In this document: positions 17,213-25,420 of the stretch, piece by piece
Layout: the number at the start of each line of letters is the position of its first letter
Numbering within the stretch: the first letter of the stretch is position 1
Source: Chara braunii
Lineage: Eukaryota > Streptophyta > Charophyceae > Charales > Characeae
DNA length: 25,420 bases
Direction: 5' to 3'
Assembly (NCBI GenBank): GCA_003427395.1
Contig: BFEA01000467.1
Span: forward strand, 1,110,064-1,135,483
Made by a program: the position numbers and the translations under genes
The notes under the pieces: model-generated
Seen by the model: only the letters and a program-made list of their open reading frames with translations
The model's database searches: none
What the model was told of the DNA's origin: nothing

Positions 17213-17800
17213 GATTTTTGCAAATTCCCAGACATAGCCAATCTACAGGCAGAAGTGAAGTCTGTCATAGGCAACTGCTTCCGAGGAATCCCTATTTTAC
17301 TCACCAGCCAGTCAGATCACTGCAGCTGGGAACAGGTCGAGCAGGTGATGAACACTGCTTTCAAAACCAGATACAAGACCTGGAAAGGATGACCAAAACG
17401 ACCATGCTGAAAAATATCAGCAGTGGACCAGCCTTACCCCCGCGCAATACGACCATAAGGATTTGGTTTTTTCCCTTTCTTTTTGAAAAACTACAGCAGC
17501 CTCGCGGCCACATGCTGAAACATGAGTGCGGAAAATACTGAGTTGATTAGCCCCACAAACAAGTGGGAAAGCATCCAGTTGAGTAACACGCTCAAGGTGA
17601 TACTGAACCCCCCGTAGACATGCAGCATGAAGAACCCAAAGGTTTGACATATATGCTTGAAGAGCAGTGGCAAATATCAGGACACCTAAATGGGGCATAG
17701 ACTGGTGTGGATGGCACGAACAAAATAATTTCCTGCAAGCCCATCCTCTAAAGCAAGCAGCCCTACACTCGGTGCATGTCTAGTATAAAGCCTGTGTTAT
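17213..17800. other. No gene recognised
   Basis: Only short open frames on both strands, none with a recognisable motif. Confidence 0.4.
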
Positions 17801-17805
17801 CTGAA

Positions 17806-17924
17806 ACCACCACTACCTTTCCTTTTTTTTTTATTATAATTATTTTATGCACAGCGGCCATGCTGATCTTCTCTGATTTGTTCCAATTTTAATGGATGCC
17901 CCGAAGGACACCGCCACTACCTTT
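17806..17924 (-). pseudogene. Truncated U6 snRNA retropseudogene with A-rich tail and target-site duplication
   Basis: On the minus strand, 17909-17848 follows the first ~64 nt of plant U6 snRNA: GTCCTTCGGGG, AAAATTGGAAC, CAGAGAAGAT and AGCATGGCC, with about a dozen differences including two missing bases in the 5' stem-loop. It stops after CTGTGCA and passes directly into an A-rich tail (17847-17821, ending in a run of 10 A). The unit is flanked by a 15-base duplication with one mismatch (17806-17820 and 17910-17924). The first U6 base abuts the duplication exactly. U6 acts in the nuclear spliceosome; this copy is cut before the 3' half and cannot function. The form matches LINE-mediated retroposition. 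Confidence 0.85.
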
Positions 17925-18082
17925 ACTGCTCTTGGGAAAACCGGAAAATAGCCTACTAAAAAATCGGGGACTGGGCTAGACGACAGCCGCCGTTGATAAA
18001 TCTCAACGGCGGCCATCGTTTCGTTTCGGCCTCCTAAAAGATCGGAGGTCGATCCAAGGCCGGTCTGGGAAAAGGTAGTGGT
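17806..18082. mobile_element. Small inverted-repeat element interrupted by the U6 insertion
   Basis: ACCACTACCTTT at 17809-17820 is the exact inverse of 18071-18082. Without the U6 insert the element would be about 170 bases. Inside it lies a perfect 11-bp hairpin, GCCGCCGTTGA (17986-17996) with TCAACGGCGGC (18003-18013) and a 6-base loop. This suggests a MITE or foldback into which U6 was retroposed. No flanking duplication of the outer element was identified. Confidence 0.45.
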
Positions 18083-19100
18083 ACTTTAACGGATCCACTG
18101 GAAACAATGTGATCGGGTCCTGATACTGCTACTGCTGCTGCTAATTGTAGCTGTTAAATGTAACATGTTGCCAATATTACTGTCACAAATATATTGAAAT
18201 TTCAAAGTAATGCAACATTCATAGTCGGCATAGATGCCAAACTCTCCTGGAGAACACTGCGTCATGCTCTGTCTGAGTGCACGATTAAGCTACTTGTGTG
18301 CACATGAAGACAAAAGAATAAGTTAGGACCGCGATCAGTGGTTGATGTTATGCACAGACAATACAAATGAACTCTCTGTATCCACTTTGGATAATACTAT
18401 TTCTCATGTTGAGACATTGCTGGAATGAAGACAAGGGGCTCCTGGAGATTTCCCAGGACGTATGGCCATTTGGTGGAACTCGAGATGCAATTCTGCTTTT
18501 AGTTCGAGGTCAACACTATCTTGTTTCATACGTATAATCCTCCTTTGTTTTCTTGAATTCGCTATCGCTAATTTTCCTTGCACATACCTCTCCCCCTCGC
18601 TCGTCCTCAATGTGGCTTTCTCCCTCTCCTCCTCTTCTACCCCTCTTTCCTCCACCAACGACCCTCACAATCACCGTCTTACTTCTCCGTGTATCCCTCC
18701 ACTTCACCGCCTTCATCCCCTTCGCCTTCACCTGCAATCAGACTCGTTCTCATTCACACTTTTCATGCATGTAAACAGTAGCGCAGCAACTGGTGACATG
18801 CGCCCACTCAAAACTCGGAGATATGGCATCCAGATACGAGTTCACTTTCAATTGGCTATGGCGACTCAGCGCCCAAACAACTCACTGTTCACATACACCG
18901 GATCACCCTGGATATCCCACACGCAACTCTCTGAACTCACACACACACACACACTCGCTACACACTAACTACAGCTATGGCAGCTATGGCTGCCTTTACC
19001 CTATCGCTATGCTACGCTCCTCTCTCGCCCACTTCAGCTCCGGGCTCACTGCAGACCTCCTTGCACAAGTCGCTGTGGCAGCGCTTCCGCATGGCTCACG
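18083..19100. other. No gene recognised; short CA microsatellite
   Basis: Mixed sequence with a pyrimidine-rich stretch (18590-18740) and a short CA run (about 18938-18953). A 168-residue plus-strand open frame at 18462-18968 is low in complexity and shows no motif. Confidence 0.4.
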
Positions 19101-19561
19101 CAGGAATGAATGAAAGGCTGGGCGCTGCCTCTTAATTTAGACTTCGGAAACTNGTTGGNCTGCCCTCTTCCATCGGCCCATGGTGCTCACAGTCCCTCAT
19201 GGTACTTGCTGGACCGGACTGGGACTGACTGGACCTTACCGGTGACTGAGTGGGGACTTACTGCCNACCTACCGGGGTCGTACTGCAATTGCACTGCAGT
19301 TTAGTCCACCACTTGACTCACCACTTGCCCACTTGCCCACTTGCTGACCTTCTAGAAGGACTACAAATAAGACTTCTGGAACTCGCTAAGACTTCTACCC
19401 TACAGATCTACAGATCGAACCCCTGCTACCTACGGACCTACTCTCGGGGTCTACACGGGTACTGTACACGGGTAGGGTGAGGTCTAGTGATCGAGCCCTG
19501 GGATCTGCATCTGCTACTGCAAAAGGTGAAAACCGTTTCACTCCCGCCATCCTAAATTCGA
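19101..19561 (-). mobile_element. Probable element B 3' LTR or downstream flank
   Basis: It lies directly downstream (minus strand) of the element B stop codon. A purine-rich stretch, GGATGGCGGGAG, precedes TGAAACGGTT at about 19541, which could be the polypurine tract and LTR start. No matching 5' LTR is visible inside the window, so the call is tentative. Three single N bases (19153, 19159, 19266) mark assembly uncertainty. Confidence 0.3.
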
Positions 19562-19578
19562 GGTCCTCCGAGAATATT

Positions 19579-20662
19579 TCAGTCCAAGGCAGGAGCTTTA
19601 CCCTTCTTATCACGCTCATAGGCTCTGACTATGTCGGGAGCTGTTTCTAGAAGTTCTGTCCTAGTAAACCAGCGGTCGTCTTCCGGTTCCTGATAAGCAA
19701 ACTGGACCTTATACTGCTTCTGTGGACGACCTCTACCTCCTGTTCTAAAGACATCTTCATCTACAATGCTGTCAATGTCATAACTTCCATCCATATCCGG
19801 GGGGATCATGGATCTTCTTGAAGGGAACTGTTGACTTGTGACACACGGCAACAGCTTTGAAGCATGGCACACAGGGTATGTATGGAGGTGTGCTGGAATC
19901 TCTATAGTATAGGACGGTCCATCTTCTCCCCCCTTGACTTCTAGAACCGGCCACGGTCCTCTATATGCAGGCAGCAACTTCTGCGAGACAATCTCCTCAG
20001 GTGCAAACTCTTTAGACTTGACCCAGACTAAGTCGCCTACCTGAAACTGCGATGGGCGACGGTGCTTGTTAGCCTGTTCTATCATTCTATGCTGGGCCTT
20101 CCTGAGGTTCTCAACAACAGTTGTTATCTCTTTCTCGTGCTGTATCGCGAACTCCCTGGTACCGGGCGATAGCCTGTGAATCTGATCCCGGTTCAGTCCT
20201 TCGAACGGTCTGCGCGGTCTCAAGGACTTGTACAGCTCATTGGGAGTGCGACAGGTGGATAGGTGCACACTGTTATTGTACGCACTAGCTACCTTCGGTA
20301 ACATCTCGTCCCAATTGATCTGATCGGGTCTAATGTACATGCGCAGAACTTGCTGTAGGATCTTGTTCATTTGCTCGGTCTGACCGTTGGTCTCTGCGTG
20401 GCGGTCAGACGACATCAACAACTTAGATCCATAAACTCGCATGAGTTCTTGCCAGTTCTGGCTGGTGAAACGACTATCCCTATCGCTAACGATTGACAAT
20501 GGGACTTCGTTCTCACTAACCCAATGATAAAAAAACTTCTGAATGACTAATTATGTGCGTGCCTCTGCAGGCAAAGGGACAAAAACAGCATACTTGCTAA
20601 AACGGTCAACTATGACCATGACTTGGCTCTTGCCATGCCTACTCTTGACCTGAGTATCCATG
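19579..20662 (-). pseudogene. Element B integrase core, GPY module and chromodomain-like tail
   Basis: From about 20662 the frame reads MDTQVKSRHGKSQ and VMVIVDRFSKYAVF. TAA at 20551-20553 then stands where Glu is expected before LVIQKFF. The integrase core follows with SIVSDRDSRF (second catalytic Asp) and ETNGQTEQMN (catalytic Glu), then YNNSVH and a GPY module (LLPAYRGPWPVLEV). The C-terminus (YDIDSIVDEDVF, RGRPQKQYKVQF, DDRWFTRTELL) resembles a chromodomain, which in this group may guide insertion into methylated-histone chromatin. The frame ends at TGA 19579-19581 after KKGKAPALD. The 307-codon stretch after the stop at 20551 is uninterrupted. Confidence 0.85.
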
Positions 20663-21419
20663 AAGACACGGAATCTCCAGGTTGATCAGGAATAGGCAGC
20701 GGTCTGAAAAGACCTAGGGGCGCGCGTGTATTCGTCTTATTCCTCTGGCACACTTTACAACTGCGAACATACTCTATGCAGTCATTCTTCATCCCTGGCC
20801 AGGTGTACGCACACATTAGATTGGCTAATGTCTTTTGCCAACCAAAGTGTCCCTCTGTGTCGTGCAATTCCCCTAGGATCAGGCTGCGGACTTCCTCACT
20901 ATTGGGAACGCATAGACGGTCGAATACATTCGTCTTTTCAAACAGCAATCCTTCTGTAGTGCGGTAGTGTGGCTCAGTCTCTGGGGCCTCCTTAACTCTC
21001 TTGAGGAGGTCACTATAGATAGGGTCCTGCGCATACGCTTGCCTCACTTTCTCCTGCAGGTCTCTCCCTATATCCAGATAGTGTACTATGGCTCCAAAGT
21101 AGTCTGATCTCCTACTCTGAGCATCCGCAATGACGTTGTACTTGCCCTTCACTGGCTTAAGCTCAAAGTCATACAGGTCTATCTCAACGGCCCACCTAGT
21201 TAACTTAGGTGTCATCTTGGCCTGAGTCTTTAACCAACGAAGCGTTTCATGGTCAGAATACACTTTGAAGTGCCTCCCAAGCAAGTTATGCTTCCAATGC
21301 TCTAAGGCTTTCCTGAGAGCGTAGAGCTCTCTCTCATACGTCGAGGTGGCTACTTTATCTGAAGACATCCTCGCAGACATGAACTCTATGGGTCTGTAGC
21401 CATTGCCGTCGTTTTGTTA
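20610..21419 (-). pseudogene. Element B RNase H and integrase zinc finger
   Basis: TAA at 21417-21419 stands where Gln is expected just after GIGAAL of RNase H (CAA to TAA would be a single change). The frame then stays open: YRPIEFMSARM, TYERELYALRKALEHWKHNLLG cut into shorter blocks here as ERELYALRKAL and HWKHNLLG, VYSDHETLRWL and YNVIADAQSR (ADALSR is more usual). The HHCC finger of integrase follows (HDTEGHFGWQKT, CKVCQRNK). After PIPDQPGDSVS the frame shifts (near 20662-20668). The expected block with the first catalytic Asp is missing, consistent with a deletion of about 7 bases. Confidence 0.85.
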
Positions 21420-22096
21420 CAACGCGGCGCCTATACCATACTGACTTGCGTCCGTGGTGACGACAAATGGCAGAGACGGATCAGCTACTTTGAGGACAGG
21501 GTACTCTATTAACGCGCGCTTCAATCTCTTTAGCGCCGACGTACAATCTTTGTCCCACTGCCAGATTGGTTCTTTCTTAAGCAACCTGCGTAAGGGAGCG
21601 GCAATAGTAGAGAAGTTCCTTACAAACTTCCTATAGTAGTTAGCTAGGCCTAAAAACGACCGCAACTCTGTCAACGTGCGGGGCGTCGGGCAGTCTGTAA
21701 TTGTCGCTATCTTACTGTCCTCTGGTTTGATTCCATCTCCATCTAATACGTGGCCCAAGTACAAAACTTGTGTCTTGGCCCACTCGCACTTCTTCGCATT
21801 GATCTTGAAGTTTCTCTCTCAACTTTTCCAAGACCTGTCACAGATCACCCTGATGTTCTTGGAGGGTCCTGCTGAAAACTAAAATGTCATCTAAATAAAC
21901 TACTACAAACTTGTCTAACCACGGCCTAAACAGATCGTTCGTACATCGCTGAAACGTCGCTGGCNCGTTAGTCAGTCCAAAGGGCATCACTATAAACTCA
22001 TAATGCCCATAACGAGTCCGGAACGCAGTCTTGTACTGGTCATTAGGATGGACTTCTATCTGATGGTATCCAGAACGTCAGGTCTATCTTAGAGAA
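21420..22096 (-). pseudogene. Element B reverse transcriptase core and RNase H start
   Basis: After the TAA at 22097-22099 the frame gives FSKIDL. An extra base (near 22077) then shifts it to [24 protein letters not shown] and the catalytic YLDD (21897-21886). TGA at 21838-21840 stands where Arg is likely in related proteins (CGA to TGA). A GA-run near 21811-21823 appears to have lost two bases. The frame then recovers as CEWAKTQVLYLGHVL, LRSFLGLANYYRKFV and FVVTTDASQYGIGAAL of RNase H. One N (21965) lies in the TN-PATFQ motif. Confidence 0.8.
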
Positions 22097-23287
22097 TTAC
22101 TTGCAACCCTGCACCCGATCTAGACGATCGTCTATCCTCGGCAGCAGTTCAGTATTCTTCACCGCAATAGCATTCAAACCCCTGTAGTCTATACACATAC
22201 GAAACTCTCCTTCCTTCCTGGGGACAAACAAGACAGGCGCTCCAACAGGAGACGAACTGGGCCTGATCCAACCCTTCTCAAGGAGCTCGTCTAACTGCTT
22301 GCGCAGCTCCTCTAACTCTCTAGGGGACATCCAGTAGACTGCTCCCTTAGGAGTTCTGATGCCAGGCTCTATCTCTATCCTGTGCTGGACGGGTCGCGAC
22401 ACTATTGTCGGCGACTCAGTCAAGTCTTTGAACTCCTCCAGCAGCTTGGCAATGGTTGGATTTGTGGAACTATCCTTTTCCTTAGCCTCGGTGACAGGCC
22501 TCACATACACTACGAAGACCTGGTCCTTTAATTGCTCCTTTTTCACTAGTCGTGCGAACGCGGGAGCACTGAGACAGCAGTGTGCTAGAGTGTTATCTAC
22601 ACCTGACACATGAAACAAGCGGGCGGTCTTAACTTCGCCCGCCGGACTAGGGAGCCTACACTCATGCTCTCTCAAGTGGAGTGTGGCCCCTGCTGCCTCT
22701 CCCCAATCCATTCCTAACACCATGTCGAAAGGAAGGTCATCCTATACGAGGTGAGTCAGGGAATGGAGAACTTTTTCCACCTTCCCATCCTTCTCTAGGC
22801 GAAAGTACGCCTGGACTCCTTCTACGTAGTCCTCAACACGCATTGTGTGGTTGTCTGCGAGGACACTAACTATAGGGTCTGTCAACTTTTGGACTTTCAA
22901 TCCTAACCTCAGCTTCTTCAGCGCTCTACGGCTAATGTAACTGCGGGTGGCCCCTGAGTCTATAAGGGCCCCTACTCTACTTCTAAACACTTCTACATCT
23001 ACCAAGATCAGTTGTCCCTTACTCTCCTTCTTTATTTTGGCCCAGGCTGGCATCCTCTCCTTCAGCTCTTCTGCCACACCTGTGAGGGACGTGCCTAGAG
23101 AGACGCTAACACAAGCAGTTTCTCTGCAGCTAGCTAGGCACGGGCCTGCAATCTCTGCCACAGGCTCATGTGGTTTGGGAGTTTCCTGTTCGCGCGCTCT
23201 CACTTCCCCACATGGCCTTGAAGTAGGGGCAGTTGCGACCCCTACTGGCGGCTGCCTTTTGACTGTTGGGCAGCCCATCGGGCCTGT
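22097..23287 (-). pseudogene. Element B protease and RT N-terminal part
   Basis: The frame opens after a TAG at 23288-23290 and overlaps the end of gag by 46 bases in the -1 frame. The aspartic protease motif GALIDSGATRSYIS is intact (Asp codon 22960-22958). TAG at 22742-22744 breaks the protease C-terminal part between LTHLV and DDLPFDMVLGMDW. RT begins with VQHRIEIEPG, ELEELRKQLDELLEKGWIRP and MCIDYRGLN. The frame ends at TAA 22097-22099, where a Tyr or Val before FSKIDL is expected. No canonical slippery heptamer is in phase in the overlap. Confidence 0.85.
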
Positions 23288-24334
23288 CTATACTTAGGAC
23301 AAAATTTAATAACGTTGGCCGGGTCACCACAAAACACGCACTGACCCAGGTCCACGCGTTCCTGCCATATACGCTGGTCCAAGCCCAAATCTTCCCAGGG
23401 CTTGCCCTGTGGCAAGCCTGGGTGCCATCCTCCTTGAGGTGATCTTCCACCTCGTCGTTGTGAAGACCGACAAGAACCCTGGCGATTTGGCGGGAAACCT
23501 TGACCCCTACCTCCCACTTGGCGGTTCCTTTGTCCGCCAACCCCCTGTGCGCCCGGTCCTCGGCCTCCCATGGCCTGGCCCCTTTGGCCTTGGCCTCCTC
23601 CTCTACTTTGCGACCTCCCTCCAGCCGCGACAGCAGCATAGGACCTCCCCTGCCCCACGCCACTGTCTTCTTCCTCAAGGCCCCACTCAATCTGACTATA
23701 TGAGACCTCATCCGTACCACCTTCCTCTAAGGTAAGGATCATATGATCCTTGGCCCTCACATGGCCTGAGATGGTACGACCCTTCCACTTCTTCCCCTTA
23801 TCCAGGTCCTTATGCCAGAAAGTGGTAACTGGCATGGACTTCCCTACTCAACACATCATAAGTGATGCCGGCCTGTTGAGACTTGTCAAAGAAATGCCCT
23901 CTCAGGGGCTCTGGCATGGCACGATAAAATAACTGGACCAATTGGGTCTCAGTGACCCCATGGTCTGGGACGGCTAGCAAGTCGTTCATGACGCCCTTGA
24001 GTGCACTTGCACTCCTCCACTGTCGCGAGTGGATCGTCTGCAACTTATCAGAGGCCCTGACGACTCTCGTTGGATCAGCAAATCGCTCCCTCAAGAGCTT
24101 GAAGAATTGAGGCAGGGGGGTGACTTTAGAATAGGCAACCAGGTTGTTTTCGCAACCGGCTGTGCGCGCAAGGGATCTGGCAAAACTGGCGACAGGTGGA
24201 TAGGTGCTAGCCCCTAACTTAGCCTGTTTCGGGAGATCTTATCTCTCCTTATTTTCTCTCACTAAGGCGGCCATCTTTTCTTGCTGCTCAAGGGTGTAGG
24301 GGCTAGTACTCTTCCCACTACGCAAGTCCACCAT
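23242..24334 (-). pseudogene. Element B gag
   Basis: The ATG at 24334 lies in a favourable context (CACCATGG) and begins MVDLRSGKSTSPYTLEQQEK. After 31 codons TAA (24239-24241) interrupts an otherwise open frame that continues DLPKQAKLGASTYPP and into a capsid-like region (FFKLLRERFADPTRV, LVQLFYRAMPEPLRGHFF). The frame ends at TAA 23810-23812. A change of frame near 23815-23835 leads into a Gly/Arg/Gln-rich basic region and a zinc knuckle at 23340-23299. That knuckle has CX2CX4(N)X4C, with Asn in the His position. Gag ends at TAG 23242-23244. The length (about 365 codons) is normal for a gypsy gag. Confidence 0.8.
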
Positions 24335-24351
24335 GGTGATAGGTGCACAAT

Positions 24352-24900
24352 CAGAAGGATTCCACTTCTCACCACTTAGACTCTAACCCCTGACTGACAG
24401 ACCTACTGACTCAATGTAAGACTCGTTGAATCCAAACAGGGATCCTGCCAACTAGGGTCTCTAGCCTGGATCTAACTATGGCTGTCACTACTAAACCTGT
24501 TGTTGATCACGAGGCATTTAAGGAGATCCCCCGTAACTCCTCAGGAATTATTTAATGTCGCATACAGGACGACGCGATCAGCAGGTCTCTCAACACTTAG
24601 ACGACCTGTTGTGCAGCCCACAGCTCGGATTTTGGGCCTACCATGCCACACCGAGCAGCCTGCCGGTCAGTACCCGTCCTTGGGAGGGCCTCCGGGACAG
24701 TCGAGTCGTCAGACACAGTCTTTAGCCCTACTCAGCCCGTGTGGGTTTGGTCAACAAGGCCCTATCCTTCATCCACAGAGTACTATCACCTAGACAGAAG
24801 AGACTCAATGCAGAAAGAAGAGACAGACTGACTGGACTCAGCAAGTACCACAAGGTGTGTGCACATCCATAGGACGAGGGGTAGGCTTAAGTCTTGGCGA
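24352..24900 (-). other. Element B leader and possible 5' LTR part
   Basis: Upstream of the gag ATG the minus strand carries TTGGCAGGATCCC (about 24451-24439), a possible primer-binding site, and then sequence without coding signal. If this is the site, the 5' LTR begins just beyond it. No terminal match to the 3' side near 19541 is found before the window ends. Confidence 0.3.
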
Positions 24901-24920
24901 GATTATACCGGCGCCAACTT

Positions 24921-25060
24921 AGTCAAAGTCTTGGTCAACGGCTTGGTCAACGCCGGTCAACAATGCAGTCAACCCCCCGTCAGCTCCGGTAAACGCCCAT
25001 CACACCTCCGATCAACTCTTGGTCAACCTCCGGTCAACGCTTGGTCAACTTTCGTAGTCA
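24921..25060 (-). promoter_or_regulatory. Cluster of nine TTGAC cores (W-box-like)
   Basis: GTCAA occurs nine times in about 140 bases on the plus strand, mostly as GGTCAACG or AGTCAAC. That is TTGAC on the minus strand, the direction of element B transcription. TTGAC(C/T) is the core bound by plant WRKY factors. The repeats are irregularly spaced. They may be a decayed minisatellite or an LTR promoter array. Confidence 0.35.
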
Positions 25061-25360
25061 ACGCCGCGGTCAGCTATGGCTGCCGGCTTCTTCTTCCCTC
25101 ACCAACCTTCCTCTACCCTTCACCTTCCTCGCCTCCTTTCACCCAGCCGTCTCCTTTCTCTATCTTTTTTTTTTTTTTTTTATCAGCTCTCTCTTCACTT
25201 CTGGGCTATGGCTTTTTCACCCTGCTCAGTCTCTCCCCCTCTGTCCTCTCTCACCCTCCTTCGTTACTGCGTGGTGACACTTCGCGGCTATGCCCGCTAT
25301 CCTCTTCTTCGTGGACTGCACAACAACTTCACAGGTACGTAACAACCAAACTTGTATCGC

Positions 25361-25363
<3 letters not shown>
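25061..25363. other. Pyrimidine-rich interval
   Basis: C/T-rich sequence with an 18-base T-run near 25167. No gene is recognised. Confidence 0.4.

Positions 25364-25420
<57 letters not shown>
25364..25420. repeat. (CT)n microsatellite at the window end
   Basis: Perfect CT dinucleotides run to the last base. Confidence 0.97.

Larger units (their letters stand above)
19579..24451 (-). mobile_element. Element B: decayed Ty3/gypsy chromovirus-like retrotransposon
   Basis: The minus strand holds gag, protease, RT, RNase H, integrase and a chromodomain-like tail in gypsy order. Its proteins differ clearly from element A in gag start, protease surroundings and C-terminus, so it is another family. 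I count six in-frame stops (24239, 22742, 22097, 21838, 21417, 20551; lowest coordinate of each codon) and four frame changes (near 23820, 22077, 21817, 20665). It cannot make a full-length polyprotein. Confidence 0.85.

Noticed and set aside
18462-18968. 168-codon plus-strand frame as a gene
   Set aside because: Ser/Pro/Leu-rich composition from a pyrimidine-rich stretch; overlapping frames are also open and no motif is seen.

Overview
The window reads as nuclear DNA of a plant-lineage eukaryote, possibly a streptophyte alga with a large, repeat-rich genome such as a charophyte. This assignment is an inference. It rests on two chromovirus-type Ty3/gypsy retrotransposons, a U6 snRNA pseudogene whose 5' end looks like plant U6, one isolated exon resembling the C-terminal RING of VIM/ORTHRUS/UHRF proteins, long stretches without genes, many microsatellites and one assembly gap. 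No complete host gene is visible. No bacterial operon, CRISPR array or ribosomal RNA gene was found.

Layout. 1-1440: (TC)n, a GC-rich foldback, and a retroposed insert (674-1094) with an 18-A tail and an 11-bp target-site duplication. 1449-7380: element A, plus strand. It has a gag start, a gag body, an uninterrupted protease-RT-RNase H frame joined to gag by a -1 overlap, a decayed integrase/chromodomain, a polypurine tract and a 3' LTR. 7381-7670: a second copy of the same family's leader and gag start, running into (GA)n. 7852-8259: a MITE-like element with terminal inverted repeats. 8400-8950: inverted GC-rich repeats around a TATAGGGG-type minisatellite. 9009-9226 (minus): the RING exon. 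9234-11441: minisatellites, tRNA-derived SINE-like modules and a 181-bp tandem duplication. 12170-14340: G-rich GAGT/GGGA arrays holding a 720-base gap. 14350-17200: tRNA-like modules and a nested tandem repeat. 17806-18082: a U6 retropseudogene lying in a small inverted-repeat element. 19579-24334 (minus): element B, a second gypsy element of another family, heavily decayed. 24921-25060: a cluster of TTGAC cores upstream of B. The window ends in (CT)n.

How the parts relate. A and B converge, with their 3' ends facing each other. They belong to different families, since their gag starts and C-terminal tails differ. Both place pol in the -1 frame relative to gag, both end in a chromodomain-like segment, and both have lost one ligand of the gag zinc knuckle. 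A keeps its RT/RNase H intact while its integrase is broken. B has in-frame stops or frameshifts through most of its length. The shorter elements (tRNA-like SINEs, the U6 retropseudogene, the poly(A) insert) bear the marks of a LINE-type retrotransposition machinery acting in trans, although no LINE is seen here.

I found no clearly new biological system. The observations most worth checking are the phased G GGA AAC slippery heptamer in A, the U6 retropseudogene, the isolated VIM/UHRF-like RING exon, the LTR followed by a second leader (tandem arrangement), and the TTGAC cluster next to B.
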